Source: Evernia prunastri
Lineage: Eukaryota; Ascomycota; Lecanoromycetes; Lecanorales; Parmeliaceae
Assembly (NCBI GenBank): GCA_003184365.1
Contig: NKYR01000115.1
Coordinates: 1-64,000 of the forward strand
Length of the DNA stretch: 64,000 bases
Direction: 5' to 3'
Shown here: one piece after another, positions 12,226-21,844 of the stretch
Position numbering within the stretch: the stretch's first letter is position 1
How the letters are laid out: the number at the start of each line of letters is the position of its first letter
Position numbers and translations under genes: made by a program
Notes under the pieces: generated by a model
The model's input: only the letters and a program-made list of their open reading frames with translations
Databases searched by the model: none
What the model was told of the DNA's origin: nothing

Positions 12226-12564
12226 TGTTGAGGTTGAGAGATCTTTTTTGCGTTTTGGAGGGGTGAAGGATGAGGGGGAGATGAGGGATGAGGGATGGAT
12301 GTGGATAGATATATAGAGAGAAGAAGATGTGGGTGATCTCTATATTCCCTCCCTGAGCTATGCATGATAGTGTCGAGTGAGTGAGTGAGCACCTATCCCT
12401 CCCTTGAAGTGTCATCACCCATCTCAGCACCTGACACGAAAAGATGTCCTTTGTGTTCGTCCATTCATCATCATGGTAAGATTCCCTCACCGCCGCTTTG
12501 TGTATATCACATCACATCACACGGCACTAGGAACTCGCTTAGACTCTTGACACATTACGTATAC

Positions 12565-12570
12565 GCACAT

Positions 12571-12601
<31 letters not shown>

Positions 12602-12603
12602 CA
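12565..12603. repeat. (CA)n microsatellite
   Basis: CA dinucleotide tract with AT and CG interruptions. Confidence 0.9.
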
Positions 12604-12660
12604 GAGATCTTTCACCGAGCCAGTCTCTCATCACATATCACCTTCAACCCAACAAAGAAT

Positions 12661-12843
12661 AAAGTGTCATCGCCCCTCTCGTTTTCAAACCGCGCTCGTC
12701 TCGCGGTTGTGTTCTGCTCTTTCGAAATCAGGGTGGTGTGGCTATAGGTATTTGTAAAGAGTAAAGTGTCATCGCCCCTCTCGTTTTCAAACCGCGCTCG
12801 TCTCGCGGTTGTGTTCTGCTCTTTCGAAATCGGGGTGGTGTGG
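12661..12843. repeat. Two-copy tandem duplication, period 102 bp
   Basis: The segment starting AAAGTGTCATCGCCCCTCTC at 12661 recurs at 12763. About 80 bp match with one A/G difference seen (CAGGG versus CGGGG). It covers an inverted pair CCGCG...CGCGG. Confidence 0.9.
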
Positions 12844-13181
12844 GTAGGTGCTTGTACGGGAGTTCTTCCTTACTGTGTGTGAGCTCGAGTACGTTATTTG
12901 GGTTGTTCAATCAATAGCTGTTCATGTCTCCGTGGTTAAAAGTTGTTTTTCGGTGGATTTAGTCTATGAAGCATTACTGTCCGGTCTTGGCGGTATCTGA
13001 CTATGAGTTCCGTTTGTACGACCGGTTAGAGGAGGGGAGTTGTGGTCTTGGAGACCGGCTTCCCAGAAGAGAAGAAAAGAAAGAAAAGAGAAGTTTTCAA
13101 GCACATCGGTACGATTCCACTACCGCCCATCTTCACCCCTCTCTCTCCGTCCCCCCCCCCCGCGTTCTTATTTTTCATCTC

Positions 13182-13835
13182 TCACCTCCCGCCCCTCGCA
13201 ACCCTCCGCAAGTACTCATCGATCCGCATCTCGATGTCATCCCGCGCAAGGCTCATCTCCTGCTCCGCTACCGCACCGCTGCTCCGTTCGGTCCTCGTCC
13301 TCGTCCCCGTAGCTGCTTCTGCACCAGCGCCAAACTCGAATGCGGAAAAGCCTGCTTCGAAGCCAGCCAGAGCTGACATACCACCCGGACAGGACGGACC
13401 CTGCTGCACAAGCCCTCGAAACGCAATTCGCTCGTTACTGGAACGCGCCTCCCCCTCCCCTTCCTCCTCCTGCTGCTGCCGCTGCCTCAGCCCCCTCTGC
13501 TCCTGCCGTCGCTGCAGAAGCAGCATCCGCTCTCCCTCCTGCTCCTGCCGCAACGAGCGCAGCCGTTCGGCCTCCGCGTCCGCTTCTTGCTCTTTTTGAA
13601 GCGCGAGGGCGTCCTGGATCGTCTGCGTTAGGGCGACGAGGCCTCGGTATGCGCGCTGGTGGGCGGCGGTTTCGGGCGGGTGCGTGAGGAGCGCGGTCCA
13701 GAGGCGGGAGCAGCCGGTGAAGAAGTGGGTGCGGCGGTGGGGGTGGTGGGGGAAGAGGGAGAGGGTGTGGGAGGGGCGGATGAGGGTGGTTAGGGGTGGG
13801 GAGGCTGGATGCTGGGTGGGTTCTGGGTTGGTCAT
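13182..13835 (-). CDS. Unknown coiled-coil protein (paralog 2 of a local family)
   Basis: Single-exon frame, 217 aa, ATG at 13835. PPLTTLIRP near residue 13, GCSRLWTALL near 41 and AYRGLVALTQTIQDA near 61 line up with PPLTTLVRP, FTRLWTAAE and RVLAALSRIVQDA of paralog 1 (11.4 kb). They also match ARPEHML, GCSSLWEII and KLVALT of paralog 3 (16.0 kb). The middle is a long Glu/Gln/Arg-rich probable coiled coil. The C-terminus has FEAGFSAFEF and IDEYLRR, matching FEAGISAFHE and LEEYLLS of paralog 3. It lacks the zinc finger. No known family is recognised. The strand composition switches from C-rich to G-rich along the gene, as in paralog 1. Confidence 0.6.
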   Translation of the reverse strand: MTNPEPTQHPASPPLTTLIRPSHTLSLFPHHPHRRTHFFTGCSRLWTALLTHPPETAAHQRAYRGLVALTQTIQDALALQKEQEADAEAERLRSLRQEQEGERMLLLQRRQEQRGLRQRQQQEEEGEGEARSSNERIAFRGLVQQGPSCPGGMSALAGFEAGFSAFEFGAGAEAATGTRTRTERSSGAVAEQEMSLARDDIEMRIDEYLRRVARGGR

Positions 13836-14439
13836 GATGGTTGATGTTTGATGGTTGGTGGCGGGTTTTGGGGGGTTGAGGATGGTTGGGAGTGGTTTGT
13901 TGGGGGTTTCCTGGTGCTGGTTTGGGGGAGGTTGGTGGTGGTAGGTGGGTGATATGGGGGATTAGACAAATGAGGGTGTACAGAGAGATATATATCAAGA
14001 TAGGAACCGCATGTTGGAGAGTATGTGATGAGTGCTGCAGATAGAGGACCTTTGTTCTTTGACAATGGGATTGTTGTGATGGGCTCTCCGGGGAGGAGTG
14101 AAACAAAAAGAAGGCTGCAAAGTTTCATCTCTTTGTGCTTTACCAATGTGGACATTTTGCGTCGATTGGGCTCCTCTGCCACTGCCTGCTTGCTCTCCCA
14201 ATCAACTCACATGCCGACATTTCGTGACCTTTGTAAGAGTCTCAGACAGTCTGACCTGAATCTATCCTTTACCTGTAAATCAAGCCAGCTTACTCTGATC
14301 GAAAAAATCCCATCACAATCTAACCAATTCGTTACAGTCAGCATATCAAAACCATGTCAAAAATATCTCACTCTTGCTGCATTCCAGCTCCATCCAGTCC
14401 CCAAACCCCATCCAGCATCAAGCAGCATGAAAACATGCG
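13836..14439. other. Intergenic region
   Basis: Upstream flank of paralog 2 and downstream flank of the GFA gene. Very G-rich near 13840-13960. No gene supported. Confidence 0.5.
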
Positions 14440-14952
14440 TCACAGCCTGTCCCTCCGATCAACCCCCTCCTCCCTCCCCTCCATCCACCCCCTCCTATCC
14501 TTACAGAAAAACTCCACCCTCGGCCTCAGCACCTCATCCGCAAACCCTCCCTCCCCATCATCCAGACTCCCCGTCGTCACGAGCACCACGTCCGGCGAGC
14601 GGTCACTCTCCGCGAACAGCGAAGATCCGCAGTTCCCACAGAACTGCCGCGAAAAGGTAGCCCCAGTGATGGTGTCCGTGTCTTTGAAAGTTCGTAGATT
14701 GCCGTTTTTGTTGTCGGTGGTGGCTGTGGTGGTGGTGGTGGTGGGAGGTGCTGCGACGTGGACGTGGACGGAAGCTCGGGGGTAGAGGCAGTTGGTCGCG
14801 AAGGCGGTACCGGACGTTTTGCGGCAGTTGAGGCAGTGGCAGATGGCGGAGTGGATTGGCGGGGCGGTGAGGGTGTATTGGATGGATTTGCAGAGGCAGG
14901 AGCCTGTGGCGTGGGGTTGGGATGGTGCTGGGGCGGGATTTTCTGGTGCCAT
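14440..14952 (-). CDS. GFA/CENP-V domain protein (Mss4-like fold, zinc-binding)
   Basis: Single exon, 170 aa, ATG at 14952. Belongs by motif to the glutathione-dependent formaldehyde-activating enzyme (GFA/CENP-V) family, cytosolic zinc proteins often annotated only by domain. Zinc ligands are visible: C19-x-C21 in GSCLCKSIQY, C38-x-C40-x2-C43 in CHCLNCRKTSG, and C105-x2-C108 in FCGNCGSS. A Thr-rich insertion (residues 68-80) separates the two halves, longer than usual for the family. The length is typical. It lies between paralogs 2 and 3 of the local family; no functional link is evident. Enzymatic activity cannot be inferred for most fungal members. Confidence 0.85.
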   Translation of the reverse strand: MAPENPAPAPSQPHATGSCLCKSIQYTLTAPPIHSAICHCLNCRKTSGTAFATNCLYPRASVHVHVAAPPTTTTTTATTDNKNGNLRTFKDTDTITGATFSRQFCGNCGSSLFAESDRSPDVVLVTTGSLDDGEGGFADEVLRPRVEFFCKDRRGWMEGREEGVDRRDRL

Positions 14953-15987
14953 GGTGGTAGGTTAGATCTTGGATGGTTCAACGGAAGTCTTGGAGTTGCT
15001 CAGTAAATGAAGGAGAGGATACAAGACCGTGTGTCGACGACGAGCCAGCGATTATGAGGGGTGGATAATTACTTGGCCCCGCCGATGATCCTGCAGATCA
15101 CTGAATCCTACTCGTGCTAATTAGACATGGCCAGAGCACCCTAGGAGAAGCTACACCTGCTCTGCATCGTCCAAATATCATCATCCATTGAAAAAGGGCC
15201 TTTGATGAACGGTACACTTGTCCATGGTGATACATCACTCGTGATGAACACGGGCAGGGACTCACTCTATTGGTGGATGGTATGTCCCTTCTGGTGTCGG
15301 GAACACAATGTCTTATCCATGGAGAAGGGACAGATCGTTACGACTGTGGAGATAGAATGATTTGACTCACGTGGTGGAACAAGTCCAACTATGTATGACG
15401 ATGGATTGAAAGCGCTTCGGGCATTGCGCGATAGAAATATATAATGGTGTTCCATGTAGGTATTATTTCCGGGGCTGTTGATAGGTCAGTAGGCTCAGAA
15501 CGGCCCCCAAAATATCTACTGGGCCCTGGAAGCTAATCGTGCCGTCTCGTTTTGTAGGGCACGATTACCCCGACAACTCGATCCAAGCCCCCTCGCCCCC
15601 GGCACCACACCAACCTGCCACCCTTAAAGCCTCGAAACCTTGAGAGATTACTTCACTATGATTAATAAGTATCTTGGATTCAGTTGGCGAGGAATGCATG
15701 TCTGTTCATGAGCAATGTTCCAATCATAATCAATGCGGAGCAGCTACGATTACCATCCGCTAATTGCAGTTGCTCTTGTCGTCCCCGTCTGGCACAAAGA
15801 GAAGGGTCACCTGTCTCAACAACGTTATTGTCGATAGACAAAGAGGTTTTCTCTTCGGTGCGAACACCTGCAATGGAATACTTCATATATTTATATCCCT
15901 TCTGCTCTACGAGTACAGTACATCCAACCCTGCTCAACAACGAAAGAACAGCCAAACCAACCCACGAAAACGAAAAGTGCTGCAAAA
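14953..15987. other. Intergenic region
   Basis: Divergent flanks of the GFA gene (minus) and paralog 3 (plus). No coding region, RNA gene or strong repeat seen. Confidence 0.5.
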
Positions 15988-16750
15988 ATGAGCAGCACCC
16001 CCGCAATGCCTCTCAGCCATCTTGCACGTCCTGAGCACATGCTCAACCCCAAATTCCGCTTCTCCGAACATCAACAGCAGCAGTACCTTCAGGGCTGCAG
16101 CAGCCTCTGGGAGATCATTCGAACGAACCCCGATCATTCCATGATTTACAAACAGACTCATAGGAAGCTCGTCGCGCTGACAGTATTTCTGATGGCAAGA
16201 CTTGTTGGAACGACTCAACACTCGCTTCCACTAACACTCTTTCGGCCTAGTACATTGATATATGAAGGCCTTTCCTGTACATAGAATCCTTCTTCCTTAG
16301 ACATCATTAGGAATACCAAATCTAGTGATTCAGTCTCACAGCAGTAACTGCAGTACCAAGTACTTACCAACAAGACTAAAAGCGATACAGGCAACCACCC
16401 ATCGGGCAACACCTTCTCCAGAGCATCCGATCCAAACTCTCATGCGGCAGACTTCAGGTGCGCGTCCTATTCCAACCTGGTCTGATTTCGAAGCAGGTAT
16501 CTCCGCCTTCCATGAGCGGGCTCAGAGCTCCACGTCAGACGTGAGTACTGCGACGATCTCGTCGGGGAGCTTTGATACAAATGACAAGCTGACCGAGGAG
16601 AATGTAGCCGTGGCCTTGACATTTCTAGGTTGCGACGTCAAGTCTACGACCTCGGATGAAATCCAGGCTGTGTGGAGTCTGCTTGATGTTCAGGGAGGCA
16701 CTCGCGAGGAGCTGGAGGAGTATCTGCTGTCGGCATCTCGTTGCGGGTGN
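15988..16750 (+). CDS. Unknown protein, paralog 3 of a local family (gene model uncertain)
   Basis: Exon 1 starts at ATG 15988 and encodes LSHLARPEHML, GCSSLWEII and HRKLVALT, matching the N-termini of the two genes at 11.4 and 13.2 kb. After KLVALT the frame meets possible donors (GTATTT near 16171, GTACAT near 16250). A second exon resumes before 16460 with WSDFEAGISAFHER, LTEENVAVALTFLGCDVK, DEIQAVWSLLD and TREELEEYLLSASRCG. The last codon reads TGN at 16748-16750, TGA in the second copy of this exon (17583). The acceptor is not certain; CACAG near 16339 and ACAAG near 16375 are candidates. No function is recognised. Confidence 0.5.
16281..16749 (+). repeat. Direct repeat, copy 1 (469 bp)
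   Basis: Identical, as far as I can read, to 17114-17582 (offset 833). It covers the second exon of paralog 3 and ends exactly at the single N at 16750. Confidence 0.9.
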
Positions 16751-17113
16751 AATCTCGGCCGCCTACCGAGTAACAGACTATACTGAGAAGTAGTGACCCT
16801 CAGCAGTCGTCAGGGCAACTCCGCCTAGTAGGCTTGAATGGAAAAGAGTTGGAATTGGGAGTGGGATACTGTTCTTTGGGACCCCCGGGCTTAGAGGGGT
16901 CCCACCCTATACTGCAAGACTACATAGAAACACCAAGGGTTCCGGGTCAAAAAACGGGAAATGGTTCTTTACGAAAGAGGACCGGCGATTGTAGGGTAGC
17001 CTCTTTCAATGATTCAGGATTCAGAGCATTTGATAGATAGATTACATGATCTCGCATAGTCGGCCAATCAAGCAAGACTTCAGGGTAGTATGATATAATC
17101 AATCAATCAATCA
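16751..17113. other. Unrecognised 363 bp segment between the direct repeats
   Basis: Begins right after the N. It contains a perfect 9 bp hairpin stem TGGGACCCC (16877-16885) / GGGGTCCCA (16896-16904) and a CAAT tetranucleotide run at its right edge (17094-17114). Composition differs from the flanks. Possibly misplaced sequence from another contig, for example organellar; I cannot identify it. Confidence 0.4.
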
Positions 17114-17583
17114 ATAGAATCCTTCTTCCTTAGACATCATTAGGAATACCAAATCTAGTGATTCAGTCTCACAGCAGTAACTGCAGTACCAAGTACTTAC
17201 CAACAAGACTAAAAGCGATACAGGCAACCACCCATCGGGCAACACCTTCTCCAGAGCATCCGATCCAAACTCTCATGCGGCAGACTTCAGGTGCGCGTCC
17301 TATTCCAACCTGGTCTGATTTCGAAGCAGGTATCTCCGCCTTCCATGAGCGGGCTCAGAGCTCCACGTCAGACGTGAGTACTGCGACGATCTCGTCGGGG
17401 AGCTTTGATACAAATGACAAGCTGACCGAGGAGAATGTAGCCGTGGCCTTGACATTTCTAGGTTGCGACGTCAAGTCTACGACCTCGGATGAAATCCAGG
17501 CTGTGTGGAGTCTGCTTGATGTTCAGGGAGGCACTCGCGAGGAGCTGGAGGAGTATCTGCTGTCGGCATCTCGTTGCGGGTGA
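17114..17583 (+). pseudogene. Second copy of the paralog 3 terminal exon (duplicate or assembly artefact)
   Basis: Exact copy of 16281-16749 followed by the missing last base, giving a clean TGA at 17581-17583. No first exon precedes it. It is therefore either a partial tandem duplication or the true continuation of the gene, displaced by a bad scaffold join. The second reading is favoured by the exact identity and the N. Confidence 0.6.
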
Positions 17584-18255
17584 TCTCTGTTTGGAGAAAT
17601 ACAGAAGGTCAGATTAGAGGGGGCAGGTAGGGAGACTTCTGCGTGCCATGTCTTTTGATTCTCACGCTGTTTACTTCTGACAATGCAGCGAGCTGGTGCC
17701 AGCTGAGAAGACTAAGCTCTTGTCAATCTAACACTTTATCTCATTGAATCAGCGGAAGGGAAAACGGTACTTTAATAATTCAAACACTTGGTCTAAGTAT
17801 TTCCGATTCCTTCGTTATCGCAACTTTTTTCTGACCGCAGCCAGAAGATAGGCGCTTTAGTGATAGACGTGTATGTTGCACTGTGTAAGATCTAACCTTT
17901 TAGCCCTCAGGAACATTTGAGAATTTCTTCTAGACGATGATACGCTACAGGTAATGCACGCAACGAGAAGCTTGGAGCGGAACTATGATCTTGAGTATCT
18001 TACCTTACGGAGTATTTATAGCAGTTGCTATCTTTGCCGGGCCGGATTACTACCTATCGGGGCTGACGTGCGGTAGATGGGAGAAATAGAAGGCGCACGG
18101 ACCTCTTTCACCGGGAAGCATTTGATGCGAAGAAACGAGGTGCACAGAGTCGACCGGGTCTGTCGGCAGTATTAGCATTTACAAAAGCGAAGGCGAATCT
18201 ATTCTTCTGTCAGATACTGCAAGTCTTCGAGACCGTCATCGCACTTTCTTTCAAC
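17584..18255. other. Intergenic region
   Basis: No gene or clear repeat. The last 150 bp are presumably the promoter of the secreted-protein gene. Confidence 0.5.
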
Positions 18256-18960
18256 ATGAAGATCCTTCCTCTGTGTTATATCACACTCATTGCCCACATC
18301 AGCATTTATGTTACTGCAGCACCACCTATTGTTCAACCCTCGATAGTGCAACTCAACAACAAAGGTATGCTAGGCAATCTGACCTCGCTAGCTAACAGTG
18401 TCATATCGAATACTACTCTCGGGTGAATAAGCCGCACCAATACACATCGTCCGTACTGATTTGGTCCCAGCCTCTCACCTCCAGAGGTACCCTTTTACCT
18501 GCACGTCCCCAACACAAACATCCTCCTTATGGTCGACTACATCAGTCACGTTCATGACCGTATCGAGCACTGGGCGATCGAGGCTCTCAGAAGCGCCTTC
18601 GACGACGTCCACCGACACCGACGTTCCGAGCCAATTGCCGGTTCAATGCGTCAAACGTTCATCCAGTGGAAGGGCAACCCAGACGCGCAAGCCCCCATGG
18701 AGAGCACGGATATCGACCTGACCCCGGAGCGCAGCTTGACCTACGGCATGTTTGCGGATTGCCTCCGGGTGATGAGCTGGTTCGTGGCGACCTATCCGGA
18801 ATGGGATTTCGGGTTTGCGATAGAACTGTCCGGAGTGGCGGGGAAGTTGGGGGTAATGTACCTTTACTACGCCCCTGTGAAGATGCTGGAGACGCATCGG
18901 CTTCTCTCCTGCGAGGTTAATGGCGCGGCATTTCGCTCGAGAAGCGACTCCTGTTGCTGA
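18256..18960 (+). CDS. Small secreted protein, one copy of the unknown domain repeated at 31.5 kb
   Basis: ATG at 18256 opens a signal-peptide-like N-terminus (MKILPLCYITLIAHIS, cleavage plausible after VTAA). Proposed exons 18256-18364 and 18485-18960, with an intron of 120 nt (donor GTATGC, CTAAC branch, acceptor CCTCCAG); total 585 nt, in frame, 194 aa. The mature part begins VPFYLHVPNTNILLMVDYI and ends near LTYGMFADCLRVMSWF and ELSGVAGKLGVMYLYY. This matches the layout of the domain in the 31.5 kb protein (YPIPNTDLTLLFTYI ... VTWWQLGRVLDGLSGF ... VEGRGRVGAGRLW). No known family is recognised. The intron is longer than its neighbours', so the 5' boundary of exon 2 is the weak point. Confidence 0.55.
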
Positions 18961-19782
18961 GGCGTTGTCGAAACATGAGCTGTGCAATGTCACAGGAGAC
19001 GAATCTTCGTTTCGGATTTTCTTCCCACGAAGACTTTTTCTACAATCGAATCGTCTGCACTTCACAAATGCAGCATCTATTGTACACGCTACGAATGCTC
19101 TCAGAGGCAGAAAACATTAGCCCGAGCTGTGGGAAAGCAGCGCGTTTCCCTCTGCTTCACATTCGCAAGACGAGAAGACACGGTCCTATGTTGTCTATCC
19201 TCGAAAGTCAAGTCATGCGGCATGGCTAGACAGCAGAAGTGGGCACGCGGCCAAATGGCAGATCCGAATAGCAGCGCTTTAGTACACACTTTGCGTATGG
19301 AGCGCAGTTGGGCATTGTCTCATTCAACGACCAAGCTCTCAAACCCTTGATGATCCGAATAAGAGCTCCGAAAGGGCCCTCTCGGTGTAGTGAGATCTAT
19401 TTTCTGAACAATGCAGCGCTTCATGTCCTATCTTTCCTAATCGATCATACGCGCAGTTCTATATTTGGCGTGGTTGGGAGGGCCCTTGTGTCGTGATTTC
19501 TTTGTCAATCAATCGAGCTCCTTGTCTTCGAGTCCTCGTCAAATATGTAGTTTTTCATGTATGAAAGAGTGCTTTTTCGCTTCGAACAAGGACATTTCGC
19601 CCTTCATTCACGCCCTTTCAACTCCCTAAAAATGGACGATTCATACACCCCATTCGCTTCCTATAATCTCCCAGAAAGCACATATACACATCGCGCCAAC
19701 TCTTCCTTCCCAATACATCGCACTGTACACACACTAATTTACTCACACACATATTCCCCCCAAAACACAACAACCAAACACA
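18961..19782. other. Intergenic region
   Basis: No supportable gene. Short frames on both strands lack conserved-looking sequence. A CA/CCCC-rich stretch just before 19783 is probably leader of the next gene. Confidence 0.5.
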
Positions 19783-20877
19783 ATGACCTCCGAACAGAAC
19801 AAGCTCCTCCCCGAACTCGCCCCCAAAGCCGTCATCGGCATCAAGCGCCGACCGAACCGCCGCGACCTCCTCACCCGCCGGGACCCGGACTCCCGCCTCC
19901 CCCTCCAGGGCCTCCCGGACCCATCCCCATCCGCCGCCCGCCACCGCACCGCCCTCGAGCTCGAGCAGACGGAGCTCCACCTCACGCAGGCCCTCCTCGA
20001 CGCGGAGCCCTCCTCCGCCGTCCGCGACAGCCTGACCGTCCTCGCGGACCCGGACTGGGCGACCGAGGCGCCCAGCTCGCCGGAGCTCGAGGACGACGAG
20101 GCGCGCGCGGTCGAGGACGCGTTCATCGCGAGGGCGAGCGGGGTCGGTGTGGAAAAGGTCATGCTGACGAGGGCCGCGCCGGTGTATCCCGACGCGCGGG
20201 CGTTCGTCGAGAGGAGGGCGAGGGAAAGGGAGGAGGCGGATAAGGCGGCGGCGCCGGGTGTCGCGGGCAGGCGGGCGAGGGCTGGTAGGAGGGCGGCGGC
20301 GGCGGTGGAGGCCCCTGCTGTTGTTGGTACTGGTAGGCTATCCAGGACCGCGGCACGGTTGGCGGCGGCGGAAGCCCCTGCTGTTGCTGCTGGTGGTAAG
20401 ACGTTGTCCGGAACCGCCAGGGAGCCGACGGCTGCGGAAGCGGCGGCGCTGGCTCTGATTCGGGCTGCGGGACGGTTGGCGACGGCGGTGGAAACGCCTG
20501 CTTTTAGAGGTAACGCGCCTGTTGTTCCTGTTGGCAGAAGTATCATGCAGCCGAGCATCACCCAAGAACTGACGGCTGCGGGAGCGGCGTTGGCTCTGAC
20601 GAATGAACAGCAAGGGACGATTGTCACGATGGAGGACTTGAGAACGGTGAGAGGAGTGGAAAATTCCGGCGATGATAATGATGAAGAAGATACGTATCGC
20701 TGGACCGTGGGGGATGTTCACGGCAGAGAGCTGACGGCGGCGGAAGCGGCGCTCGTTCTTACGAATGTGCAGGCGGGGACTGATGTCACGATGCAGGATT
20801 TGAAGACGTCGAGGCTGATGGTCGATTTGTGGGATAGTGAGGATACGTTTGAGTGGACGGTTGGGAATGTGGAGTAG
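19783..20877 (+). CDS. Unknown Ala-rich protein with C-terminal tandem repeat
   Basis: Single exon, 364 aa, good start context (CACAATGACC). Residues 1-160 are charged, with AVIGIKRRPNRRDLL near 17 and an acidic patch near 100. Residues 160-250 are Ala/Arg-rich, built of loose repeats (EAPAV, RLSRTA, EPTAAEA). Two clear copies of a repeat of about 50 aa follow, at 262-313 and 316-363: ELTAAGAALALTNEQQGT ... DTYRWTVGDV and ELTAAEAALVLTNVQAGT ... DTFEWTVGNV. There is no signal peptide or membrane segment. No family is recognised. The coding strand changes from C-rich to G-rich around 20.08 kb. Neighbours are unrelated. Confidence 0.6.
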   Translation: MTSEQNKLLPELAPKAVIGIKRRPNRRDLLTRRDPDSRLPLQGLPDPSPSAARHRTALELEQTELHLTQALLDAEPSSAVRDSLTVLADPDWATEAPSSPELEDDEARAVEDAFIARASGVGVEKVMLTRAAPVYPDARAFVERRAREREEADKAAAPGVAGRRARAGRRAAAAVEAPAVVGTGRLSRTAARLAAAEAPAVAAGGKTLSGTAREPTAAEAAALALIRAAGRLATAVETPAFRGNAPVVPVGRSIMQPSITQELTAAGAALALTNEQQGTIVTMEDLRTVRGVENSGDDNDEEDTYRWTVGDVHGRELTAAEAALVLTNVQAGTDVTMQDLKTSRLMVDLWDSEDTFEWTVGNVE

Positions 20878-21844
20878 GCATTGCGGAGGTGTGATGTAGG
20901 GTACGGGCTGGGAATGGTTGCTTCGAAGGTGAGTCCTTGATAAGGTAGGCCTTTTCACGTTGTTTTTCCTAGCTGGTCTGGATAGTCTTTGCTTGTAAGG
21001 TTTGCTAGCTTTGAGTGCAGCGAATCGTTTTGAATTTAAGATACCTCTTTGCGTTACATGAGGACTTCAAGAACACGCCCAATCCTTGCGAAACAACTTT
21101 CCTTCCTGTCCACCTTTGCCGCCTTTCTGGCCTTTTGCGGCTTCTCCCAGATGTAGTAGGGTAGGTAGTGATAGAATATATTGATGATGCGAGCTCTGAA
21201 GAGATCGTCCATCGTTGTGAGTTGCGAAATGCCCTTGCGACGTGTTCACCTGCAGCAATAGTTAGTGCTGCCGTCGGTCAGTGTTTGGGGTTTGTGGATT
21301 ACCCAAGTATTCGAGTGCACAATCATGTTGATAGCTGACATCCTCCAACTAAATGGACGTGTGAAAATTGATCCACCAAGCAATGCCTCTTGATGATGGC
21401 TGCCCCTGTACGGTCTTCACATGTGTAAGCACCGTCATGGAACCGTTGCTTCAACTGCAACTCACATCCTTGGCTAGCTGGTCTATTTGTTCGGGCTTCA
21501 TCCCAAGCCTTGGACCTAGGCTTCTCCGGCAACGACTTCTGAGGCGAGGACCTTGTCAATCTCACATGCTTTGATGGTCGAACCGTAACGCTTCTGACCT
21601 GTGCTTTAGCCCGCGGAGAACAGCTGGAGAGACCGGTCACCCCAGCTCGACGTACTGTTTGTGCCTACATGATCGGTGCCAGGATCGCCAGGAGCAGGAA
21701 ACACTTGTATTCGGCTGCTCTGGGGTCTTTTTGGGGACTGCGAGCGATGGGTGTCCTGCGGCGGAAGTAGATTGGAAGATGAGGCGGCAGCGGGGTCAGC
21801 GCTCCGTCTCGGTGAGCCATCATCTTTTAAGAGAGTTCCGATCT
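20878..21844. other. Intergenic region
   Basis: Convergent 3' flanks of the genes at 19.8 and 24.4 kb. No gene supported. Confidence 0.5.

Larger units (their letters stand above)
12226..13181. other. Intergenic region between paralogs 1 and 2
   Basis: Upstream region of paralog 1 and downstream of paralog 2. It contains a CA microsatellite and a 102 bp-period tandem duplication listed separately; nothing else is supported. Confidence 0.5.

Noticed and set aside
11525..12490. Long open frame on the minus strand overlapping the RING-like gene in another frame (321 codons)
   Set aside because: Composition is Pro/His/Arg-rich and follows from the C-rich strand; the zinc finger and paralog similarity are in the other frame.
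20569..20874. Similarity between the LTAAEAALVLTN repeat of the 19.8 kb gene and LTEENVAVALTFLG of the local family
   Set aside because: Only a few Ala/Leu positions agree; expected by chance in Ala-rich helices.
11350..20877. Reading the whole 11-21 kb block as a biosynthetic gene cluster with the NRPS-like gene
   Set aside because: No tailoring enzyme or regulator is present; the GFA protein and unknown genes give no pathway logic.
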